This document shows positions 44,278-51,595 of a stretch of DNA of 64,000 nt, piece after piece; the stretch's first letter is position 1; each line of letters starts with the position of its first letter. Made by a program: the position numbers and the translations under genes. Source of the stretch: Bradyrhizobium sp. ORS 285 (GTDB lineage Bacteria > Pseudomonadota > Alphaproteobacteria > Rhizobiales > Xanthobacteraceae); contig NZ_LT859959.1 in NCBI RefSeq assembly GCF_900176205.1, forward strand, positions 5,539,001-5,603,000, in the 5' to 3' direction. Under the pieces are notes generated by a model. That model was given only the letters and a program-made list of their open reading frames with translations. It did not search any database and had not been told where the DNA came from.

Positions 44278-45699
44278 TCAGGCTGCCGGGATGATCTTGC
44301 CGGGGTTGAAGATGTTCTGCGGATCGAGCGCCTGCTTGACGGCGCGCATCGCGTCGAGGGCTTCCTGGCCGAGCTCTGACTTCAGGTACTTCTGCTTGCC
44401 CTGACCGATGCCGTGCTCGCCGGTGCAGGTACCGCCCATGGCCTGGGCGCGCTCGACCAGGCGGTGCATGAAGTCTTCGCCGCGGGCCATCTCGTCGGCG
44501 TCGTCGACGTCGCACATCAGCGAGCAGTGGAAGTTGCCGTCGCCGACATGGCCGACGATCGGCGAGGTCAGCTTGAGACGCGCGAGGTCCTCCTCGGTCT
44601 CGCCGACGCAATCGGCGAGCCGCGAGATCGGCACGCAGACGTCGGTCGCGACCACGCCGACGCCAGGCCGGATCGCCTTGACGGACCAGTAGGCATCGTG
44701 CCGCGCCTGCCACAGCTTGGTGCGATCCTCCGGCTTGGTGGTCCAGGCGAAATCGCCGCCGCCGCACTCCCGCGCAATCTCGGCGAAATTCCGCGACTGT
44801 TCGGCGACCTCGGCCTCGCTGCCGTGGAACTCCAGCAGCAAGAGCGGCGTCTCCGGCAAAGTCAGTTTCGAATAGGCGTTGCACGCCCGCACCTGTGCCG
44901 CGTTGAGCAGCTCGATGCGCGCCATGGGAATTCCGGTCTGGATCGCGAGGATCGTCGCCTGGCAGGCGCCGCGCACGGTCTCGAACGAGCACGACGCGGC
45001 CGCGATCGTCTCGGGAATGCCGCGCAGCCGGATCGTCATCTCGCAGATGATGCCGAGCGTGCCCTCGGCGCCGATGAACAAATGCGTCAGGTCGTAGCCG
45101 GCGGCGGACTTCTTGGCGCGGGTGCCGGTCTTGATGATCTCGCCGTCACCGCGCACCACCTTCAGCGCCAGCACGTTCTCGCGGATCGTGCCGTAGCGCA
45201 CCGCATTGGTGCCCGACGCGCGCGTCGAGGCCATGCCGCCGAGCGAGGCGTCCGCGCCCGGATCGATCGGGAAGAACAGGCCCTGGTCGCGGAGATATTC
45301 GTTGAGGGTCTTGCGGGTGATGCCGGGCTGGATGACGCAGTCGAGATCCTCGGCATGCACCTCCAGCACCTTGTTCATGTCGCGCATGTCGATGCAGATG
45401 CCGCCGGCGGGCGCATTGACCTGGCCTTCCAGCGAGGTGCCGGTGCCGAACGGAATGATCGGCACGCCGAGCGGCGCACAGATGCGGACGACGTCCTGGA
45501 TGTCGGCGGTCTCCTGCGCCAGCACCACGCCATCCGGCGGCTGCGTCGGCAGCCAGGTCGTGGTATGGCCATGCTGCTCGCGCACGGCCTGCGAGGTGAT
45601 CAGCTTGTTGCCGAAGCGGGCGGCGAGCGCGTCGAGCGCGCTTTTCAGCGCCTCCGGCGCGGGCCGCTTCAGGTCGTGATGAGGGATCGTCGTCGCCAC
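44278..45699 (-). CDS. FAD-linked D-2-hydroxyacid dehydrogenase (D-lactate/glycolate type)
   Basis: A 473-residue flavoprotein of the GlcD/Dld family. The FAD-binding PCMH part has PIIPFGTGTSLEGQVNAPAG and FFPIDPGADASLGGMASTRA, and the C-terminal cap has VGHVGDGNFHCSLMCDVDD with its active-site His and GEHGIGQGKQKYL near the end. It oxidises D-lactate or a related 2-hydroxyacid and passes electrons to quinone or cytochrome. I choose the GTG start at 45699 (VATTIPHHD) because GGAGG lies six bases upstream; an ATG at 45744 is in frame but lacks a site. The gene is divergent from the thioesterase gene. Confidence 0.85.
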   Translation of the reverse strand: MATTIPHHDLKRPAPEALKSALDALAARFGNKLITSQAVREQHGHTTTWLPTQPPDGVVLAQETADIQDVVRICAPLGVPIIPFGTGTSLEGQVNAPAGGICIDMRDMNKVLEVHAEDLDCVIQPGITRKTLNEYLRDQGLFFPIDPGADASLGGMASTRASGTNAVRYGTIRENVLALKVVRGDGEIIKTGTRAKKSAAGYDLTHLFIGAEGTLGIICEMTIRLRGIPETIAAASCSFETVRGACQATILAIQTGIPMARIELLNAAQVRACNAYSKLTLPETPLLLLEFHGSEAEVAEQSRNFAEIARECGGGDFAWTTKPEDRTKLWQARHDAYWSVKAIRPGVGVVATDVCVPISRLADCVGETEEDLARLKLTSPIVGHVGDGNFHCSLMCDVDDADEMARGEDFMHRLVERAQAMGGTCTGEHGIGQGKQKYLKSELGQEALDAMRAVKQALDPQNIFNPGKIIPAA

Positions 45700-45771
45700 T
45701 TTGTCCTCCGGAAGTTGGGCGGACCGTGGCAAAGGACGCAACAAGGGTCAAGGGAGCAAACGGAAGAGCCG

Positions 45772-46287
45772 ATGAGCGATAATGCAGTGCCCACACAGGC
45801 CGGAAGCAGGCCGTTCCTGTCGTCCGTCATGCAGATCGAGCCGCAATGGATCGACTACAATGGCCACCTCAACATGGCCTATTACAACGTGATGTTCGAC
45901 CGCGCGATCGACCAGATCTGGGCCGAGCTAGGCATCGGCCCGGCCTACATGAAGGAGCGCCAGGGCTCGACCTTCACCGCCGAATGCCATGTGCGGTACT
46001 TGCGCGAGATCCATCTCGGCGATCCCGTCCAGGTCGCGGTGTGGCTGATCGCCGCCGACGAGAAGCGGCTGCACACGTTCGAGGAGCTGCGCCACGCCGA
46101 GGAAGGCTGGATCTCGGCGACCTCGGAGAACATGTCGGTGCATATCGACATGACCAGGCGCAAGGTCGCGTCGTTCCCGGCGGACATCCAGGATAACATC
46201 AGCCTGACGTTGCAAGCACATGCTGCGCTGCCGCGCCCCGATGGCCTGGGCCGGGCCATCGGCATGCCGGCGAAACGATCAGTCTGA
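45772..46287 (+). CDS. Hot-dog-fold thioesterase
   Basis: A 171-residue acyl-CoA thioesterase of the 4-hydroxybenzoyl-CoA thioesterase type. The active-site block is WIDYNGHLNMAYYNVMFDRA (Asp, Gly-His and Asn at residues 27-33), followed by the ECHVRYLREIHLGDPVQV strand region and SVHIDMTRRKVASFP. It probably hydrolyses short or specialised acyl-CoA esters in the cytosol; betainyl-CoA-type thioesterases share this look. The ATG at 45772 has AAGAG upstream. Its last nine bases overlap the end of the convergent amidase gene. Substrate unknown. Confidence 0.85.
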   Translation: MSDNAVPTQAGSRPFLSSVMQIEPQWIDYNGHLNMAYYNVMFDRAIDQIWAELGIGPAYMKERQGSTFTAECHVRYLREIHLGDPVQVAVWLIAADEKRLHTFEELRHAEEGWISATSENMSVHIDMTRRKVASFPADIQDNISLTLQAHAALPRPDGLGRAIGMPAKRSV

Positions 46288-47799
46288 TCGCACCCAGTCC
46301 GGCAGCCGCTCGAACCAGGGCTGCGCTTCTTCGAGCTGGCGGGCGAGTTGCAGCAGGCGGGCTTCGTCGCCGAGGCGGCCTGTGAACTGCACGCCGAGCG
46401 GCAGGCCGTCGGCGGTCCAGTGCAGCGGCACGCTCATCGCCGGCGTGCCCGTCAGATTGGCGAGTTGCGTGAACGGGACATATTGCAGGCTGTCGCGGGC
46501 GATCTTGTCGATCATGCCGTCGAGCGCGCCCCAGCGCGTCAGCAGTCCGAGCAGGCCGACGCGGTCGAGCATGTCGAGCAGGGTCTGCTCGGCGGTCGAG
46601 GGATCGCCCTGCCCGTGCCGGATCGGCGGATGCGCGAGCGTCGGCGTCAGCAGCATGTCATAGCGCGTATGGAAACGCGCGAGCGCGCGGGCAAAGCCGT
46701 TCCATTTCAGAAGTTGCGTGGTCAGTGCGCCCGCCGAAATCGCGCCGCCGAGCGTCGACAGCACCCGCGTCAACAGCTCGAACTCCTCACGCTTCGCGCC
46801 CTTGGCGCGGGCATCGGCCACCAGTGCCGCGACCTGGCCGAAATAGATGTGCAGGAACGAGGTCGCGAGCGCGGCGCCGTCGATGTCGGGCGTCGCTTCC
46901 TCGACCTCGTGACCGAGCCCTTGCAGCAGCTTCGCGGTCGTCTCGACCGCAAGCTTCGCCTCGGCGTGAACCTCGGTGCCGATCGGCGACGACGTCGTGT
47001 AGCCGATGCGCAGCCGGCCGGGATCGCGCGCCATCACGTTGGCGAAGACGACGCCGGGCTCGGCCACCAGAAACGGATCGCCGGGCTCGGCGCCCACGAT
47101 GACGTCGAGCACCAGCGCGGTGTCACGGACGCTGCGCGAGATCACGCCTTCGCAGGACGCGCCAAACCAATATTCGCCGAAGCCCGGCCCCGACGAGACC
47201 AGGCCGCGCGAGGGCTTCAGTCCAAACAGGCCGCAGCAAGCGGCGGGAATGCGGATCGAGCCGCCGCCGTCATTGCCGGCCGCCATCGGCACCACGCCCG
47301 AGGCGACCGCCGCGGCGGCGCCGCCACTGGAGCCGCCAGGCGTATGCGCCGCATTCCACGGATTGCTGACCCGGCCGAAGGCTTGGGAGTCGCTGACGCC
47401 CTTGAGCGCGAGCTCCGGCAGATTGGTCTTGCCGAAGATCACCAGGCCCGCTTCGAGATAGCGCCTGACGACGGAGGCATACTCGACGGCGGCCACGGCG
47501 GACAGCGCCTTGCTGCCATAGGCGGTCGGCAGGCCCGCATAGTCCTGCGCGCAATCCTTGATCAGGAAGGGCACGCCGGTGAACGGGCCGGAGGCCAGCT
47601 TCGCCAGCTGTGCGCGCGCCTCGCGCTCCATCAGCCTGCAGACGGCGTTGGTCCGGGGCTGGGCCCGCTCGTTCTGCGTCAGCGCGAGCTGCAGCAGCTC
47701 GGCCGCGCTGGTCTCGCCCGCCTTCACCGCTGCGGCCAGCGCCGTCGCATCGCGCTGCAGGTAGTCCCGAACGTCCACGCTGCCCTCCCCATGCGCCAT
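46279..47799 (-). CDS. Amidase signature-family hydrolase
   Basis: A 506-residue amidase. The Ser-cisSer-Lys triad is visible: K81 in PFLIKDCAQDY, S157/S158 in TPGGSSGGAAAAVASG, and nucleophile S181 in GNDGGGSIRIPAACCGLFGL. The length and the C-terminal LTPTLAHPPIRHG region are typical of stand-alone amidases hydrolysing carboxamides in the cytosol; GatA would need GatB and GatC partners, not present here. The start MAHGEGSVDVRDYLQRDA is the first Met. It is convergent with the thioesterase gene, overlapping by nine bases, and divergent from the roadblock module. The natural substrate is unknown. Confidence 0.88.
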   Translation of the reverse strand: MAHGEGSVDVRDYLQRDATALAAAVKAGETSAAELLQLALTQNERAQPRTNAVCRLMEREARAQLAKLASGPFTGVPFLIKDCAQDYAGLPTAYGSKALSAVAAVEYASVVRRYLEAGLVIFGKTNLPELALKGVSDSQAFGRVSNPWNAAHTPGGSSGGAAAAVASGVVPMAAGNDGGGSIRIPAACCGLFGLKPSRGLVSSGPGFGEYWFGASCEGVISRSVRDTALVLDVIVGAEPGDPFLVAEPGVVFANVMARDPGRLRIGYTTSSPIGTEVHAEAKLAVETTAKLLQGLGHEVEEATPDIDGAALATSFLHIYFGQVAALVADARAKGAKREEFELLTRVLSTLGGAISAGALTTQLLKWNGFARALARFHTRYDMLLTPTLAHPPIRHGQGDPSTAEQTLLDMLDRVGLLGLLTRWGALDGMIDKIARDSLQYVPFTQLANLTGTPAMSVPLHWTADGLPLGVQFTGRLGDEARLLQLARQLEEAQPWFERLPDWVRSD

Positions 47800-48037
47800 T
47801 GGCTGCCGTCATCGTAGCTGATTCTGGCTGCAACAGAGGCGCAGTTGCGCCGAAAGCGGCGACATCGCGGCATCCCGAAGGCAATCCTGGCGGTATGATG
47901 CTTGGCCTCGGTCGATTTGACGGCCGGATTGCGCATCTCGCCCTGATTTTAGTTAATTTGATTCAGATCATTCGTCGCGTTCCTTGCGTCGGCCTAACCT
48001 TACGCATCGTTAGTTGCGTAGAGTTGACGAGAGAGCG

Positions 48038-48838
48038 ATGGGACGCCTCGCAAGCCTGCTGAGCAGAGCGCACGGACCGCATGACGATGTCGCGGCCGTC
48101 CCCGTGACCACCGCCGACTACTTCATCCTGCTGTCGCGCGCGATGGAGAACCTGCCCGATTCCAGTCCCGAGCGGCGGGCCGAAGTCTATCAGTCCGCAC
48201 GCCAGGCGCTGGTGACCCAGCTGCGGGCGATGGATCCGCCCGTCTCCCGATCCCGCATCAAGGCCGAGCAGCGCGCGCTGGACGACGCGGTGGAGACGCT
48301 CGAAACCCGGGCGCAGACCGCACCGGATCCGACGGACGACCCTGAAACTAATCAGCAGCCAGCCGATCCAGAGATTTCAAATCTTTCAATTGCACCGAGT
48401 GAAGACGACACCATGACCCAGCACCAGTTTCAATCCAGGTTTGCCCCCCGCCCCGCCGTCGAGGAGAAGCCGATGTCACGGCTCGATGAAATCAACCGCG
48501 TGCTGCGCAAGCTGCAGAGCGACTCCTTTGGCGTCGAGGCCTGCGCCTTGATCTCCGAGGACGGGCTGATGATCGCGAGCGTGCTCGCCGCCGACATGGA
48601 GGAGACGCGCGTCGCCGGCATGACGGCGACGTTGCTGTCGCTCGGCGGCCGCGCCGCGATGGAGCTCGGCCGCAGCCATCTGCAGGAGGTCATCATCCGC
48701 GGTGAGTCCGGCTATGCGGTGCTAGTCAGCGCCGGCCGCGGCGCGCTGCTGCTCGCGCTGACCAACGAGAATAGCAAGCTGGGCCTGACCTTCTTCGACA
48801 TGCGCGAGGCCGTCCGGTCGCTGCAGAAGGTGCTGTAG
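48038..48838 (+). CDS. Roadblock/LC7-domain protein with N-terminal helical domain
   Basis: A 266-residue cytosolic protein. About residues 25-90 (TADYFILLSRAMENLPDSSP, then EVYQSARQALVTQLRAMDPP) form a helical segment that I recall in many rhizobial proteins. A Pro/Asp-rich linker leads to a C-terminal roadblock/LC7 domain (about 148-266). The pattern includes SRLDEINRVLRKL, ACALISEDGLMIASVL, MTATLLSLGGRAAMELGRSH and VLVSAGRGALLLALTN. Roadblock proteins such as MglB act on small GTPases or as dimeric scaffolds; no GTPase gene is near. I use the ATG at 48038 with GAGAG upstream. It leads a four-gene module with a diiron protein. Confidence 0.82.
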   Translation: MGRLASLLSRAHGPHDDVAAVPVTTADYFILLSRAMENLPDSSPERRAEVYQSARQALVTQLRAMDPPVSRSRIKAEQRALDDAVETLETRAQTAPDPTDDPETNQQPADPEISNLSIAPSEDDTMTQHQFQSRFAPRPAVEEKPMSRLDEINRVLRKLQSDSFGVEACALISEDGLMIASVLAADMEETRVAGMTATLLSLGGRAAMELGRSHLQEVIIRGESGYAVLVSAGRGALLLALTNENSKLGLTFFDMREAVRSLQKVL

Positions 48839-48885
48839 CAGTCATACAAATAGGCCGGCGCGCCGCGCCGGCAGGAGTAGCGTCC

Positions 48886-49662
48886 ATGGCCAATACCGTC
48901 CTCTATGATGACGGCGTTCACAAGAACATTCTGCTGGAGGATTTCAGCGCCGGCGATCTCGCCGTGCAGGCGAACCAGCATCTGATCATCCATGACCGCG
49001 TCGGCATGCTGCTCGATCCCGGCGGCCACAAGGTCTACTCCAAGGTGCTGGGCGAGACCTTCAGCGAGCTCTCGGGCGGCCGCCTGAAATATCTGTTCCT
49101 GTCGCATCAGGACCCCGACATCGTCGCGGCCATCAATGGCTGGCTGATGACCACCGATGCCGACGCCTACATCTCCTCGCTGTGGACGCGCTTCGTGCCG
49201 CATTTCGGCTTCGACCACATCGTCGCCGACCGGCTGAAGCCGATCCCCGACGAAGGCATGGTGTTCGATCTCGCCGCCTGCAAGCTCTATGCGCTGCCCG
49301 CGCACTTCCTGCACAGCGAGGGCAATTTCCAGCTTTACGATCCGATCTCGAAGATCCTCTACAGCGGCGATCTCGGCGCCTCGATCGGCGTCGACTACAT
49401 CGTGACGCGCGACTTCAAGGCGCATATCCGCTTCATGGAGGGCTTCCACCGCCGCTACATGGTGTCGAACCGCGTCATGAAGGCGTGGGCGGACATGGTT
49501 CGGCCGCTTGATATCGAGATCATCGCCCCGCAACACGGCGCGTTGTTTCCGGACCAGGCGATGTCACGCCAGTTCATCGAGTGGTGCGCAGGCCTCGAAT
49601 GCGGCATCGATCTGATCACGCCCTTGTTCAAGGTGCCGGTGTTCAAGGTGCCGGCAGGCTGA
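48886..49662 (+). CDS. Metallo-beta-lactamase-fold diiron protein (ODP-like)
   Basis: A 258-residue protein of the flavodiiron/ODP branch. The metal ligands align as H74-x-D76-x-D78 (SHQDPDI), H140 or H143 in PAHFLHSEGN, D162 in YSGDLGAS and H217 in APQHGALF. In flavodiiron proteins the first motif is HxExDH; here the last His is Ile79, and there is no flavodoxin domain. The oxygen-binding ODP of spirochetes has the same general fold and couples oxygen to chemotaxis signalling. A role in sensing oxygen, NO or redox state is inferred. The gene lies 47 bases after the roadblock gene and two bases before the OmpA-like gene. Confidence 0.8.
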   Translation: MANTVLYDDGVHKNILLEDFSAGDLAVQANQHLIIHDRVGMLLDPGGHKVYSKVLGETFSELSGGRLKYLFLSHQDPDIVAAINGWLMTTDADAYISSLWTRFVPHFGFDHIVADRLKPIPDEGMVFDLAACKLYALPAHFLHSEGNFQLYDPISKILYSGDLGASIGVDYIVTRDFKAHIRFMEGFHRRYMVSNRVMKAWADMVRPLDIEIIAPQHGALFPDQAMSRQFIEWCAGLECGIDLITPLFKVPVFKVPAG

Positions 49663-49663
49663 C

Positions 49664-50401
49664 ATGCTGGCGCCCTCCCCCAACATCGTGTCTTCTCCGC
49701 CTGCGCCGCGGGCCGATGCGTCTATCGTCGCCGGTGAAGATGCGCCAACCTGGCTCGCGGCCGCCTTTGCCATCGCGGGGACGCTGGTCGCGGTCATGTC
49801 GGCCGCGCTCTGGCAACAGGCAGCGGCTGCCCCGGACACCGTGGCCGCAGCCGCCGTGCCGCAGACGATGATCACCCAGCCAGCGCCGAAGCCGTCGGAC
49901 ACGCCGGTGCCTCTTCCCGCACTGATCACGGCTCCTCCGATGCCCTTGCCCTCGGCGATCCCGATCGAGCCGCCTGCTCCGCCCGTCTCAACGGCCCGCA
50001 CCGAGCCCCAGAGCGCCGCGAAGGCGCCCGCCGAATGCTTCGCACCGCTGGCGATCGCGTTCGAGCGCGGCAGCACGCGCCCCCATCCGGGCGACATGAA
50101 GCGCGCACAGGCGGTGCTGCAAAAGGCGCTCGCGCGCCATGGCGATGCGACCATCCTGATCGAGGGACACGCCGATGCCAGCGGCAGCGAGGACCTCAAC
50201 GTGCTCTTGAGCTACTCGCGCGCCAAGGCCGTCGCGGAGCTCTTGAAGAAGGACGGCATTTCACCGCGGATGTCGGTGAGCGCAGCCGGCGCGGGCCTTG
50301 CGCGCGGCGACTCCCAGGCGGCCGCGAACGATCGCAAGGCTGTTCTGCGCATTGCCGGCGTCGACGATTGCGATCACCTCACGGAAGCGAAGCGACCATG
50401 A
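49664..50401 (+). CDS. Membrane-anchored OmpA-like peptidoglycan-binding protein
   Basis: A 245-residue protein. A short cytoplasmic start is followed by one helix (about residues 29-50, WLAAAFAIAGTLVAVMSAAL), a long Pro/Ala/Thr linker (55-115) and an OmpA domain. The OmpA domain has PLAIAFERGSTRPHPGDMKR and the peptidoglycan-binding core IEGHADASGSEDLNVLLSYS. It would cross the periplasm and bind the cell wall, like MotB or Pal. A Cys before PLAIAF may pair with one near the end (DDCDH). It starts two bases after the diiron gene and overlaps the next gene by 4 bases, so it is part of the module. Confidence 0.82.
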   Translation: MLAPSPNIVSSPPAPRADASIVAGEDAPTWLAAAFAIAGTLVAVMSAALWQQAAAAPDTVAAAAVPQTMITQPAPKPSDTPVPLPALITAPPMPLPSAIPIEPPAPPVSTARTEPQSAAKAPAECFAPLAIAFERGSTRPHPGDMKRAQAVLQKALARHGDATILIEGHADASGSEDLNVLLSYSRAKAVAELLKKDGISPRMSVSAAGAGLARGDSQAAANDRKAVLRIAGVDDCDHLTEAKRP

Positions 50402-51042
50402 CCTTCTATGCCATCGTGAGCGGCGTTGGTGCCGCCATCCTGCTGCTGACCGCAGGCTATCTGTTCGGGGCGCGCCAGGGCGCGGTCGCCCGCGACCATC
50501 TGCGGCGGCAGGTGCAAGTGCAGGCCGCCAGCCTCAATCAGTTGCAGGACCAGAGCAGCCACGACGCCAGCGAGCGGGAAACGAGTCTGCGCAGCGCGAT
50601 CCAGGAGGTGCTGGCGCCGCTGGTCGAGCGCGAGCGCATCTCGCTCGATCTCGCGCAACTCGCCACGCGCCCCGGCCGGCGGCGCGAACTGGTGCCGCTG
50701 CTCGACAGGATCGCCGAGGTCGGCCGCTTCGAGACCGTGCTGTTGACGAACGAGGAAGGGCTGCCGCTGGCGGCCAACACAGCCGGCCATCACACCGAGC
50801 AATTGGCGGCGGCGGCGACGCGGCTGGCGCTGGTCGCCGAGAAGATCGCCGACGAGAACCACATCGCGCCGCTCTCGGTCATGCTGCGCGACGAAAGCGA
50901 GACGACGACATTGTGCCGCATCTTCCGGGTGCAGGATCAGACGCTGACCTTGACGGCGCTGTCCAACGATGCGCGGCTCGCCTCCGTCGCGCTCGATCCT
51001 GCGCTTGCCAAGGTCCAGGTCGCGCTGACCGCGCCGGCTTAA
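50398..51042 (+). CDS. Membrane-anchored roadblock-like protein
   Basis: A 214-residue protein. One N-terminal helix (MTFYAIVSGVGAAILLLTAG) is followed by a coiled-coil-like stretch (RDHLRRQVQVQAASLNQLQD) and a C-terminal domain of about 110 residues. That domain follows the roadblock pattern: LLDRIAEVGRFETVLLTNEE, GLPLAANTAGHHTEQLAAAA, TRLALVAEKIADENHIAPLS and QTLTLTALSNDARLASVALD. The roadblock assignment is from pattern only and less certain than for the first gene. It overlaps the OmpA gene (ATGA). A plausible model has it recruiting the soluble roadblock protein to the membrane. Confidence 0.68.
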   Translation: MTFYAIVSGVGAAILLLTAGYLFGARQGAVARDHLRRQVQVQAASLNQLQDQSSHDASERETSLRSAIQEVLAPLVERERISLDLAQLATRPGRRRELVPLLDRIAEVGRFETVLLTNEEGLPLAANTAGHHTEQLAAAATRLALVAEKIADENHIAPLSVMLRDESETTTLCRIFRVQDQTLTLTALSNDARLASVALDPALAKVQVALTAPA

Positions 51043-51060
51043 GCTGCTCTCAAAAGCGCA

Positions 51061-51096
51061 AAGGGCGCAGCACCTCTTGCGAGGCACTGCGCCCTT
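51061..51096. terminator. Hairpin between convergent roadblock module and DUF1328 gene
   Basis: AAGGGCGCAG (51061-51070) and CTGCGCCCTT (51087-51096) form a perfect 10-bp stem with a 16-base loop. The plus strand has only a short CTT after it; the minus strand reads TTTGCGCTTTT. It probably ends both transcripts, more strongly on the minus strand. Confidence 0.65.
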
Positions 51097-51127
51097 CGCC
51101 GACCTCATTGTCAGGGGATGAGGCCGA

Positions 51128-51301
51128 CTACACGCGGGATCGGCCGCGGGCGAGGCCCACGACAGCCGACACCAGGAACAGCACGATGGCGATGAAGAAG
51201 ATGATCTTGGCGATCTCGATGGACGCACCGGCGATGCCGCCGAAGCCGAGGATGCCGGCGATCAATGCGATAACCAGGAAGGTGACGACCCAGCCTAACA
51301 T
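51128..51301 (-). CDS. DUF1328 small membrane protein (YtjA family)
   Basis: A 57-residue protein with two membrane helices: [20 protein letters not shown], the family's [16 protein letters not shown] core, then [17 protein letters not shown]. The length and motif match YtjA/DUF1328. The ATG at 51301 has GAGG nine bases upstream; the frame continues upstream but without family similarity. Relatives are often stress-induced in alphaproteobacteria, which fits a nearby GGAAC at 51392-51396 on the minus strand, although no convincing -10 element accompanies it. Function unknown. Confidence 0.85.
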   Translation of the reverse strand: MLGWVVTFLVIALIAGILGFGGIAGASIEIAKIIFFIAIVLFLVSAVVGLARGRSRV

Positions 51302-51595
51302 GACACGACCTCTGTCTCTCGATTGCGGTTCAAAGCGACGCGGAGCTTGCGCCGTTGCCAGGACAATCGGGGCCGGGAACAAAGGTTCCGGGCGCTTCCG
51401 CAGGTAAAAATTCGCGAGTCGCCGGAACAAAGTTGGCGTAAACAGGCGCTCAGTCGCAGGCGCTGCCGCGATTTAGGGCTGTAAAACGTGCCGAGCGGCC
51501 CCATATCAGCGATAATCCCTGCTATGAGGGCTCCTTCCTGCAGACCCCTTGATGTCGTCGTATGATGCCGTCAAAGGGACGAGACTGATTCGCTG

